In this document: piece by piece, positions 9,247 to 16,421 of the stretch | Position numbering within the stretch: the stretch's first letter is position 1 | How the letters are laid out: each line of letters opens with the position of its first letter | Assembly (NCBI RefSeq): GCF_026341775.1 | Contig: NZ_JAPEOB010000001.1 | Span: 2,976,001 to 3,040,000, forward strand | Length of the DNA stretch: 64,000 bases | Direction of reading: 5' to 3' | Origin: Streptomyces sp. NBC_00654 | GTDB taxonomy: Bacteria > Actinomycetota > Actinomycetes > Streptomycetales > Streptomycetaceae | Program-made: the position numbers and the translations under genes | The notes under the pieces: model-generated | What the model was told of the DNA's origin: nothing | Database searches by the model: none | What the model saw: only the letters and a program-made list of their open reading frames with translations

Positions 9247-9516
9247 ATGGTACGTACGCCACTGACACCCGAAGAGCGCCTTCGCGGCGAACGGCTCGGC
9301 TCGCTGCTCCGCGAGGCGCGCGCCGGACGCAGCATGGCCGCGGTCGCCGCGAGCGCCGGAATCTCCGCCGAGACCCTCCGCAAGATCGAGACCGGCCGGG
9401 CCCCGACCCCCGCCTTCTTCACCGTCGCCGCACTGGCCGGGGCGCTCGGACTCTCGATGGACGAACTGCTCACCCGCTGCGCACCGGAACCGGACGCGGT
9501 GCCCCTGACCGCCTGA
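9247..9516 (+). CDS. XRE-family helix-turn-helix regulator
   Basis: Small DNA-binding protein, 89 aa, essentially one XRE domain: ERLGSLLREARAGRSMAAVA then ASAGISAETLRKIETGRAPT (recognition helix region) and ALAGALGLSMDELL. No sensor domain. It is divergent from map with an operator-like palindrome between them, suggesting autoregulation and control of the aminopeptidase. Confidence 0.85.
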   Translation: MVRTPLTPEERLRGERLGSLLREARAGRSMAAVAASAGISAETLRKIETGRAPTPAFFTVAALAGALGLSMDELLTRCAPEPDAVPLTA

Positions 9517-9558
9517 AGGCTGCCGCCGCGCGCCCGCCGGGGACCGCGGGGCAGCCGT

Positions 9559-9579
9559 TAGGGTCACGCGTGTGACCCT
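9559..9579 (+). promoter_or_regulatory. Leaderless promoter -10 and hairpin over the start codon of the PPOX gene
   Basis: TAGGGT (9559-9564) sits 7 bases before the GTG at 9572, the spacing of a -10 box for a leaderless actinobacterial mRNA, and no Shine-Dalgarno site is present. AGGGTCAC (9560-9567) and GTGACCCT (9572-9579) form a perfect 8-bp inverted repeat around GCGT, so the start codon is the first triplet of the 3' arm. Confidence 0.55.
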
Positions 9580-9952
9580 CCAGGATTTCGCCCGCAGCGA
9601 GTACGTCAGCCTGACCACCTACCGGAAGGACGGCACCCCCGTCGCCACGCCCGTCTGGGCCGCGGCCGACGGCGAGGTGCTGTACATCTGGACCCGCTCC
9701 GACTCGTGGAAGGTCAAGCGGCTGCGCAACGACACCCGGGTCCGCGTCACCGTCTGCGATGTGCGCGGCCGGATCGCGGAGGGTGCGCCGAGCGCCGAGG
9801 GCACCGCGAGGCTGCTGGACGAGGCGGGGACCCGGGCGGTGCGCAAGGTGCTGGCCCGCAAGTACACCTGGAAGTTCTGGCTCGTCGACTGGCCCGCGAC
9901 GGCCGTACGGCTCGGCAAGCGCCCGCACACCGGCATCGCCGTCACCTTCTGA
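9572..9952 (+). CDS. PPOX-class flavin/F420-dependent oxidoreductase
   Basis: Split-barrel cofactor-binding protein of 126 aa, typical length for the family. Features are the opening LTTYRKDGTPVATPVWAAAD, a YIWTRSDSWKVKRLRND cofactor-phosphate region and VRVTVCDVRGRI. Members use FMN, F420 or haem-related ligands; the substrate is unknown. It is probably translated from a leaderless mRNA. Confidence 0.85.
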   Translation: MTLQDFARSEYVSLTTYRKDGTPVATPVWAAADGEVLYIWTRSDSWKVKRLRNDTRVRVTVCDVRGRIAEGAPSAEGTARLLDEAGTRAVRKVLARKYTWKFWLVDWPATAVRLGKRPHTGIAVTF

Positions 9953-10064
9953 GGCCCGCAGGGCCGCATCACGGTGGAAAGCCGCGTGTGACCCGGCCGT
10001 AACACGCCTGCGGTCGAATGCCTCCGGACCGGAAGGCTCCGGTCGACGGCCGGCGAGGGCGGCG

Positions 10065-11432
10065 ATGACGGTGCATGAACACGCGGTGGAAGCAGGGGCG
10101 TTCGCACGGTATCTCCGGGACCTCGCGGCCCGGCTGGACCCCGGAGGCGGCTGGTACGGCGTCTTCACCCGCCGCGACCCCGAGGGTATGAGGGCCTGCT
10201 TCGAAGGCGTCGAGATCCCGCCCTGGGACGTGGTGGAGTCCCTGCTGTCGGATCTCGCCATGTCCTGTGGCACCGCGTTCGCGGAGCGGGAATCGGTACG
10301 GGCCGCCGCGCTGTACTCCGCGTCGGCCGCCGCGCACGACCGGCGGCCCGGTGGGCGTCAAGTTCTCGTCCATCGGCTGGAGTTGATGCTCCGGGAGCAG
10401 AGCCGGGCGGCCGGGCGGATGCGCGCGGCCGGGGGAGCGGACACACCGGACGCCGACGCGCTCGCCCGCGCCCGGGACGACCATCGACGCGCATCGGCCC
10501 GTTGCGCCGACCTGCGCGAGCGGATGGCCGCCGTCGCGGCGGCCGGCCCGGCCGCTTCCGGCCCCGGCCCAGAGCCCGCACCCGGCCCCGAGCCCGCACC
10601 CGCTCCCGGCCCCATGCGCGTCCCCGCGCCCGACCCTCCTCCCGCGCCCGCTTCCGTCCCCGCTGCCGCCGTTCGGCGCCGGAAGCCCCGAGGTGCGCGG
10701 TTCGCCGGTCTCGATGCCGACGGCGAGGAGACCGGGTACGCCCCCTCGTCCGTACCCCTGCCCGTGCCCCCGTCCCTGCCGGCCGGTGCCGCGATGCCGC
10801 GCGGCGCCCGCTTCGGTGGTGCGCCGGCCGGGGAGGCCGTCACCCCCGCTGCCGTACCGGACACCGTCACACGTCCGGACCACGAGCCGGCCCCCGACCC
10901 GGTCGCCGTGCGCGTGGCGTCCACTGCCGTCGCGGAGCTGGTACGGCTGCGCGCGGCGGGGCACACCGGCGAGGCCCATGTGGTGCTCTGCGAGGCGGCG
11001 GCGTGGCCCGGGGACCGGCTGCCGGTACTGGCCTCGGCCCTGCACCGCGCGGGGCTCGCCGCCGACTGGGCGACCCTGTTGTGGGAGGTGTCCCTGCTGC
11101 CGCCCGACGGGCTCGCCGCCGCGGTGGGCGCGCTGGCCGCCGCGGGCCGCACCGAGGACTGCGGGCGGTTGCTGCGCCTGGGGGCGGCGCGCCCCGCGGC
11201 CGAGATCGCCGACGCCGTGGCCGCGCTGGACCGCGCGGGCCGGGAGCCGGAGGCGCAGGCGCTGCTGGGCGCGTTCGTCCGCGTGCGGACCCCGCAGGAC
11301 GCGGCCCGTATCGCCGGGGGCGGCCGGGTACGCCTCGTACCCCGTCTCCTCACCGCGGCCCGCACGGTCTCGGCGGAACGCGAATGGGACCTGGCGCACG
11401 CGCTGCGGGTGGCGGGCGTCGCGGGGGTGTAG
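10065..11432 (+). CDS. Proline-rich protein of unknown function
   Basis: A 455-aa soluble protein I do not recognise as an enzyme. Residues 1-160 are alpha-helical in character with an ERESVRAAALYSASAAAHDR region and a possible coiled coil. Residues about 165-300 are a low-complexity Pro/Ala/Gly linker (GPEPAPGPEPAPAP) in which the motif PRGARF occurs twice. The C-terminal 150 residues are again helical and repeat-like (RAAGHTGEAHVVLCEAA, ALAAAGRTEDCGRLLRLGAA), resembling helical-hairpin repeats. The ATG at 10065 is chosen because translation upstream loses codon bias. No signal peptide or membrane segment. Confidence 0.65.
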   Translation: MTVHEHAVEAGAFARYLRDLAARLDPGGGWYGVFTRRDPEGMRACFEGVEIPPWDVVESLLSDLAMSCGTAFAERESVRAAALYSASAAAHDRRPGGRQVLVHRLELMLREQSRAAGRMRAAGGADTPDADALARARDDHRRASARCADLRERMAAVAAAGPAASGPGPEPAPGPEPAPAPGPMRVPAPDPPPAPASVPAAAVRRRKPRGARFAGLDADGEETGYAPSSVPLPVPPSLPAGAAMPRGARFGGAPAGEAVTPAAVPDTVTRPDHEPAPDPVAVRVASTAVAELVRLRAAGHTGEAHVVLCEAAAWPGDRLPVLASALHRAGLAADWATLLWEVSLLPPDGLAAAVGALAAAGRTEDCGRLLRLGAARPAAEIADAVAALDRAGREPEAQALLGAFVRVRTPQDAARIAGGGRVRLVPRLLTAARTVSAEREWDLAHALRVAGVAGV

Positions 11433-11498
11433 GGGAGCACACCCGCTCCCCGGCACACCCGTTTCCCGGCACACCCCGCCCGTCGCGCGGACCCGCCG

Positions 11499-11642
11499 CT
11501 ACCGCACGTCGTCGGTCGCGCGCCGGTACGTCGATCGCCGGTACGTCGACCGCCGGTCGTCGATGTCCGCCCAGCGGTCCCCGTACACCGTCTCCCCGAC
11601 GCCCGGTTCGCGCAGCGACTCGTGCGGGAAGCCCAGCGACAC
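11499..11642 (-). CDS. Possible small ORF or gene remnant (47 aa)
   Basis: Minus-strand GTG ORF preceded by GGAG four bases upstream. Nearly every codon ends in G or C, unlike the sequence immediately upstream, which uses ATA, AGA and CAA. The product contains LREPGVGETVYGDRWADIDD and a duplicated RRSTY unit near the end, which reflects an imperfect repeat in the DNA. I do not recognise a family. It could be a real small protein or the surviving end of a degraded gene. Confidence 0.35.
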   Translation of the reverse strand: MSLGFPHESLREPGVGETVYGDRWADIDDRRSTYRRSTYRRATDDVR

Positions 11643-11749
11643 CGCACTCCAGCACAAGCGGAATCGGTGCGGCGTTGTCCGTGGGAGGCCGCCTTGTGGA
11701 TCATGTCTGACCTGTATGGACCGCTCGGGTGCGAATCATGATCGACTCC

Positions 11750-11829
11750 ATCGGTTCACGGCGATGGTCTTGCCCCGCGGTGTGGCGGGGCTTACGTTCT
11801 CCTCCAATGCACATGTCTACGTGCGTAGA
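11750..11829 (+). promoter_or_regulatory. Shared ~80-bp regulatory module upstream of beta-ureidopropionase
   Basis: Four blocks occur in the same order as upstream of dihydropyrimidinase: CATCGGTT-ACGGC, TGGT-TTGCC, a local hairpin (here GCCCCGC/GCGGGGC), TACGTTCT-CC, and the perfect palindrome TCTACG-TG-CGTAGA at 11816-11829. The distance from CATCGG to TCTACG is 66 bases here and 67 there. An extra half site GCGTAGA follows at 11832-11838. This implies a common regulator or RNA element for the pyrimidine catabolism genes. The ATG is 43 bases downstream. Confidence 0.7.
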
Positions 11830-11871
11830 AATGCGTAGAGGCTCTCGGACGCCGCGTCGAAGGAGCAGTTC

Positions 11872-12714
11872 ATGTCCCACGTCGTACGCGCCGCACTTGT
11901 CCAGGCGACCTGGACCGGCGACACCGAATCCATGATCGCCAAGCATGAGGAACATGCGCGCGAGGCCGCCCGGCAGGGGGCGCGGATCATCGGGTTCCAG
12001 GAGGTGTTCAACGCCCCCTACTTCTGCCAGGTGCAGGAACCCGAGCACTACCGCTGGGCCGAGGCCGTGCCCGACGGGCCGACCGTCCGGCGGATGCAGG
12101 ACCTGGCCCGCGAGACCGGCATGGTGATCGTCGTGCCGGTCTTCGAGATCGAGCAGACCGGTTTCTACTACAACACCGCCGCGGTGATCGACGCCGACGG
12201 CTCGTACCTCGGCAAGTACCGCAAGCACCACATCCCGCAGGTCAAGGGCTTCTGGGAGAAGTACTACTTCAAGCCCGGGAACGTCGGCTGGCCGGTCTTC
12301 GACACGGCCGTGGGCAAGGTCGGCGTGTACATCTGCTACGACCGGCACTTCCCCGAGGGCTGGCGCCAACTCGGCCTCAACGGCGCCCAGTTGGTGTACA
12401 ACCCGTCGGCCACCTCGCGCGGTCTCTCCAGCCATCTCTGGCAGCTGGAACAGCCCGCCTCCGCCGTCGCCAACGAGTACTTCATCGCCGCGATCAACCG
12501 TGTGGGCCAGGAGGAGTACGGCGACAACGACTTCTACGGCACGAGCTACTTCGTCGATCCGCGCGGTCAGTTCGTCGGCGATGTGGCCGGCGACAAGGAG
12601 GAGGAACTCCTCGTCCGCGACCTCGACTTCGGCCTGATCGAGGAGGTCCGCCAGCAGTGGGCGTTCTACCGGGACCGCCGGCCGGACGCGTACGACGGGC
12701 TGGTGGAGCCGTGA
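11872..12714 (+). CDS. Beta-ureidopropionase (N-carbamoyl-beta-alanine amidohydrolase), nitrilase superfamily
   Basis: Third step of reductive pyrimidine degradation: hydrolyses N-carbamoyl-beta-alanine to beta-alanine, CO2 and ammonia. It has 280 aa and the Glu-Lys-Cys triad of the nitrilase fold: FQEVFN (E44), YRKHHIP (Lys) and ICYDRHFPE (Cys). The PYFCQVQ and NPSATSRGLSSHLWQLEQPA segments are characteristic of this branch. It overlaps the aminotransferase by 4 bases (GTGA). Substrate is inferred from similarity and from the dihydropyrimidinase and permease in the locus. Confidence 0.88.
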   Translation: MSHVVRAALVQATWTGDTESMIAKHEEHAREAARQGARIIGFQEVFNAPYFCQVQEPEHYRWAEAVPDGPTVRRMQDLARETGMVIVVPVFEIEQTGFYYNTAAVIDADGSYLGKYRKHHIPQVKGFWEKYYFKPGNVGWPVFDTAVGKVGVYICYDRHFPEGWRQLGLNGAQLVYNPSATSRGLSSHLWQLEQPASAVANEYFIAAINRVGQEEYGDNDFYGTSYFVDPRGQFVGDVAGDKEEELLVRDLDFGLIEEVRQQWAFYRDRRPDAYDGLVEP

Positions 12715-13994
12715 CCGGTCTGCACGAGCGCCATCTGGCGGTCAGCCCCGACTGGATGGCGCTCTACTACCGGCGCCCACTGGAGCTGACCCACGGCGAG
12801 GGGCGCCACGTCTGGGACGCCGAGGGCAAGCGGTACCTCGACTTCTTCGGCGGCATCCTCACCACCATGACCGCGCACGCCCTGCCCGAGGTCACCAAGG
12901 CGGTCGCCGAGCAGGCCGGGCGCATCATCCACTCCTCCACGCTCTACCTCAACCGCCCGATGGTGGAGCTCGCCGAGCGTGTCGCCACGCTCTCCGGCAT
13001 CCCCGACGCCCGCGTCTTCTTCACCACCTCGGGCACCGAGGCCAACGACACCGCGCTGCTCCTCGCCACCGCGTACCGCAGGTCCAACCAGGTCCTCGCG
13101 ATGCGCAACAGCTACCACGGGCGTTCGTTCGCCGCGGTCTCCATCACCGGCAACCACGCCTGGTCGCCCACGAGTCTGTCACCGCTGCAGACGCTGTACG
13201 TCCATGGCGGCGTCCGCAGCCGCGGCCCGTACGCGGAGCTGAGCGACGCGCAGTTCATCAAGGCGTGCGTCGCCGATCTGGAGGATCTGCTCGGACACAC
13301 CCGGGAGGCCGCCGCGCTGATCGCCGAACCCATCCAGGGTGTCGGCGGTTTCACCTCGCCGCCCGACGGGCTGTTCGCCGCCTTCCGCGAAGTCCTCGAC
13401 CGGCACGGCATCCTGTGGATCTCCGACGAGGTGCAGACCGGCTGGGGCCGCACCGGTGACCACTTCTGGGGCTGGCAGGCGCACGGCGAGCACGGGCCGC
13501 CGGACATCCTCACCTTCGCCAAGGGCATCGGCAACGGCATGTCGATCGGCGGGGTCGTTGCCCGCGCCGAGGTCATGAACTGCCTGGACGCCAACTCCAT
13601 TTCGACGTTCGGCGGTTCCCCGGTCACCATGGCCGCCGGACTCGCCAACCTCTCGTACCTCCTGGAGCACGATCTCCAGGGCAACGCGCGGCGGGTCGGC
13701 GGACTGCTCATCGAACGCCTCCGGGCGATCGGCGCGCGTTCCTCGTGCGTACGGGAGGTGCGCGGCCGGGGCCTCATGATCGGCGTCGAACTGGTGAAGC
13801 CCGGCACCGACGAGGCACACCCGGAAGCCGCGGCGGCCGTGCTGGAGGCGGCCCGTGAGGGCGGGCTGCTCATCGGCAAGGGCGGCGGCCACAGCACCAG
13901 CGTGCTGAGGATCGCCCCGCCGCTGTCGCTCACCGTGGCCGAGGCGGAGGAGGGCGCCGAGATCCTGGCGGAGGCCCTGCACGCGGCGGACTGA
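12711..13994 (+). CDS. Class III PLP aminotransferase (beta-alanine/3-aminoisobutyrate type)
   Basis: Probably moves the amino group of beta-alanine or 3-aminoisobutyrate, the product of the preceding enzyme, to pyruvate or 2-oxoglutarate. It has 427 aa. Class III features: GGILTTMTAHALPEVTKAV, FFTTSGTEANDTALLLA (phosphate loop), WISDEVQTGWGRTG with the cofactor aspartate, and FAKGIGNGM with the PLP lysine. The GTG start overlaps the upstream stop. Close to the AGXT2-like branch. A strong hairpin terminator follows. Confidence 0.88.
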   Translation: MTGLHERHLAVSPDWMALYYRRPLELTHGEGRHVWDAEGKRYLDFFGGILTTMTAHALPEVTKAVAEQAGRIIHSSTLYLNRPMVELAERVATLSGIPDARVFFTTSGTEANDTALLLATAYRRSNQVLAMRNSYHGRSFAAVSITGNHAWSPTSLSPLQTLYVHGGVRSRGPYAELSDAQFIKACVADLEDLLGHTREAAALIAEPIQGVGGFTSPPDGLFAAFREVLDRHGILWISDEVQTGWGRTGDHFWGWQAHGEHGPPDILTFAKGIGNGMSIGGVVARAEVMNCLDANSISTFGGSPVTMAAGLANLSYLLEHDLQGNARRVGGLLIERLRAIGARSSCVREVRGRGLMIGVELVKPGTDEAHPEAAAAVLEAAREGGLLIGKGGGHSTSVLRIAPPLSLTVAEAEEGAEILAEALHAAD

Positions 13995-13999
13995 GGGGA

Positions 14000-14033
14000 C
14001 CGGGTCCCGGGGCGGTGCGGCCCCGGGACCCGG
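14000..14033. terminator. Bidirectional terminator between convergent genes
   Basis: Perfect 14-bp arms (CCGGGTCCCGGGGC at 14000-14013, complement at 14020-14033) with a 6-nt loop, lying between the aminotransferase stop and the end of the convergent phosphodiesterase gene. Confidence 0.75.
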
Positions 14034-14083
14034 CTCACTGCCGGGCGGCGTACCGAAGTACCGGCGCCGCCCCGGCCGTCGGA

Positions 14084-15970
14084 TCAGCCCCGGTGACCGG
14101 TGGGGCGGGTGAGGTCCAGGGTGCGGACCGGGTCCAGCTCCCCGTAGTAGCCGAGGTCCCGGTAGCGCACATCGGTGACCGTCAGCGCGGCCTTGGCGAC
14201 GCCCCGGCCCACGACGGCCCGCAAGCGGACCGAGCCGTCCTTGCCGGTGGTGCCGGTGAGCCTGCGCACCGTGCCGTCGGAGGCCAGCTCCGCCGTGACC
14301 TTGGCCCCGCGCACCGGCCTGCCTTCGGCGGTCCTGACGACGCCCTCGGCGGTGACCGTCCACGGGGACGCCGAACCCGGCCTGCCGAGCAGCTTGGTGT
14401 GCGCCTTCAGGGACGCGACGGCGAGCTGCGAGGGCGGGGCGGGCTGGCCGAAGGCGACCTGGTCGACGGTCCAGAACGCGCTGTTCGTGCCGGTGTAGCG
14501 GAAGCTGAACCGCGCCGTCCCCGCCCCGGCCGGGACATCGAGCTTCACGCGCTCGACGGTGTTGGCGTTCGCCCGGTAGGACTTCACGAGCTGCGGGGCG
14601 CCGCCGTCGTAGGAGACGTACACATCGCCGGTCTGCGGTCCGTCGACGCGGTAGTCCGTCGCGTACGAGAGGTTCGCCGTCGCCGCGCCGTTCAGCCGGT
14701 ACGCGGGGCTGACCAGGGTCGAGTCGAACTGCCCGGCGTCGTGCGCCTTGTCGTCCCATTCGTCGGAGTCGGCGACCGCGAAGACGTCGCGGGCCCGGAC
14801 ATTGGTCTCCCGGCCCTGGCCCAGCTCGGCGTTCGTCCAGAACTCGTCGGTCGCGAAGGACCAGCCGCGCCACTCGGTGACGCCCCCGGCCGGCATCCGC
14901 GCGTTGTCGATGCTCCAGCCGGCGGGCGCGGCGTTCGTCCAGCCCTTGGTCCCGGCCGGGAGCTTCGTCTCGTCGACCGGGGCGCGCAGCGAGCCGCGCA
15001 GTGCGTCGAAGGCATCGGGCTTCGGCTCGGCGAGCGCGGTGCCGTCCAGGTTCCAGGCGGGGTCGGTGGCGACGCCCTCGTGGCGCAGGACGGTGGGGGC
15101 GATATCGGTGATCCTGACATCGTGCCGGACCGAGCCGGGCGCGATGCCCTTGCCCTGCGCTATCACGAACGTGCCGCGCTCGCCGGGGGAGTTGCCGCCG
15201 TGACCGCCGGTCGGGGTGTGGCCGTGGTCGGAGGTGATGACGACGAGCCAGTCCTCCTGGGCGTACGTGGGACGGGAGGTGACGGCGTTGAGCAGCCGTC
15301 CGATCCGGGCGTCGGCGACCCCCAGAGCCTTGAGGTAGGCGTCGCTGCCCGTTCCCGAGCTGTGGCCGGCGCCGTCGACCTCGTCGAGGTGGACGAAGGC
15401 GGAGTCGGGGTTGCCGTGTGCGAGGTAGTCCTCGGCCTTCGCGGTGGTGCCCGCGTCGTTGCCGCCCGCGACGCGCAGGTCGGTGGCGGCGCCGAAGACG
15501 ATCTGGGGGATCGGGTTCCAGGTGCCGACGACCAGCGTGGAGGTGGCCGGGTCGGCGGTCTCCAGACGGGTCGCGTAGTCGGGGTACTGACCGTAGTTGG
15601 GTGCGGTGAAGTCGTTGTCCTTGACGTTGTGCTTGTCCGGCCAGACGCCCGTGGCGATCGAGGACCAGCCCGCACCGGAGACGGTCGGGGCCATGGGGTT
15701 GGCGAACAGGTTGCTGCGGGCCGTCAGCCCGGTCGACATCAGCTTGTCGAGGTTCGGTACGGAGGCCCGGCCGAAGGCGTCGATCGAGGCGCCGTCGACA
15801 CCGATGACCAGGGTCTTCGCCTGCTTCGTACCGGACGGCAGACCGGCGTACGGGGCGGCGGGGGTGGCCTTGGACTCCTCGGCGTGGGCGACGGCGGTGG
15901 CCAGGGGCAGGGCGACGGCCACGACGGTGGCCGCGGCCACCGCGGTACGCGCGGAGCGCGAGATGTGCAC
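14084..15970 (-). CDS. Secreted alkaline-phosphatase-superfamily phosphodiesterase
   Basis: Exported enzyme of the type I phosphodiesterase/nucleotide pyrophosphatase fold, 628 aa. A signal peptide covers residues 1-30 (ending AVAHAEE). Metal-site motifs in order are TLVIGVDGASIDAFG, NPMAPTVSGAGWSSIATG (Thr nucleophile), HLDEVDGAGHSSG and ITSDHGHTPTGGHGG. After the catalytic part comes a beta-rich segment and a final Ig-like domain (about residues 535-620). Substrate unknown. Its position between pyrimidine genes may be accidental, although a nucleotide-releasing enzyme would suit the locus. Confidence 0.85.
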   Translation of the reverse strand: MHISRSARTAVAAATVVAVALPLATAVAHAEESKATPAAPYAGLPSGTKQAKTLVIGVDGASIDAFGRASVPNLDKLMSTGLTARSNLFANPMAPTVSGAGWSSIATGVWPDKHNVKDNDFTAPNYGQYPDYATRLETADPATSTLVVGTWNPIPQIVFGAATDLRVAGGNDAGTTAKAEDYLAHGNPDSAFVHLDEVDGAGHSSGTGSDAYLKALGVADARIGRLLNAVTSRPTYAQEDWLVVITSDHGHTPTGGHGGNSPGERGTFVIAQGKGIAPGSVRHDVRITDIAPTVLRHEGVATDPAWNLDGTALAEPKPDAFDALRGSLRAPVDETKLPAGTKGWTNAAPAGWSIDNARMPAGGVTEWRGWSFATDEFWTNAELGQGRETNVRARDVFAVADSDEWDDKAHDAGQFDSTLVSPAYRLNGAATANLSYATDYRVDGPQTGDVYVSYDGGAPQLVKSYRANANTVERVKLDVPAGAGTARFSFRYTGTNSAFWTVDQVAFGQPAPPSQLAVASLKAHTKLLGRPGSASPWTVTAEGVVRTAEGRPVRGAKVTAELASDGTVRRLTGTTGKDGSVRLRAVVGRGVAKAALTVTDVRYRDLGYYGELDPVRTLDLTRPTGHRG

Positions 15971-16312
15971 GTGATCCTCCGGGATCGGTGGGACGCACCG
16001 GACTTCGGGGTGTCCGGCTGCGTGTCAGAGATTCGCCGTCGGTGGTGAGCGCCTCGCGCCGGTTGCGGGGCCAGTCGATGAACCGCACCCTACATTTGGA
16101 CCAGACCCTTAATCGTTTCGTTATCGAGGCGTGCCGATGGGACGGCTGAAGGCCGTGCATAGCACCCGGGGCGCCAGAAGCACATGGGGCGTCGTCGTTC
16201 TCCTCCCTTCTCCTCGCCCCGTCTCTCCTCGCCCCGCCCCACATCGCCTCGCATCGCGCCGCGCCGCGCGTTGGGCCGGTGGGGTGTCGCGGGCGGGAAA
16301 CCGAAACGTCTT
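15971..16312. other. Non-coding stretch between divergent genes
   Basis: No convincing gene on either strand. It holds the phosphodiesterase promoter region and, at about 16197-16270, a pyrimidine-rich low-complexity run of CCTCGCCCCG-like units followed by CGC-rich repeats. The dihydropyrimidinase control module follows immediately. Confidence 0.5.
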
Positions 16313-16393
16313 CATCGGTTGACGGCAGTGGTATTGCCACAGTGGGCAACCGACTTCTACGTTCTTCCCACGCACCTCGTCTACGTGCGTAGA
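16313..16393 (+). promoter_or_regulatory. Shared regulatory module upstream of dihydropyrimidinase
   Basis: Second copy of the module seen upstream of beta-ureidopropionase: CATCGGTTGACGGC, TGGTATTGCC, a GTGG/CCAC local stem, TACGTTCTTCC, and the identical TCTACG-TG-CGTAGA palindrome at 16380-16393. The ATG follows 28 bases later after GAGGAGGGG. Conservation at block level with a diverged but still self-complementary middle is what a regulated promoter or structured leader would show. Confidence 0.7.
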
Positions 16394-16421
16394 CCCATTC
16401 CGCCACAGTGAGGAGGGGTAC

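Noticed and set aside
11816..11829. CRISPR-like or phage attachment reading of the TCTACG palindromes
   Set aside because: Only two copies, both in promoters of functionally linked genes; regulation explains them better. No CRISPR arrays or tRNA genes were seen in the window.
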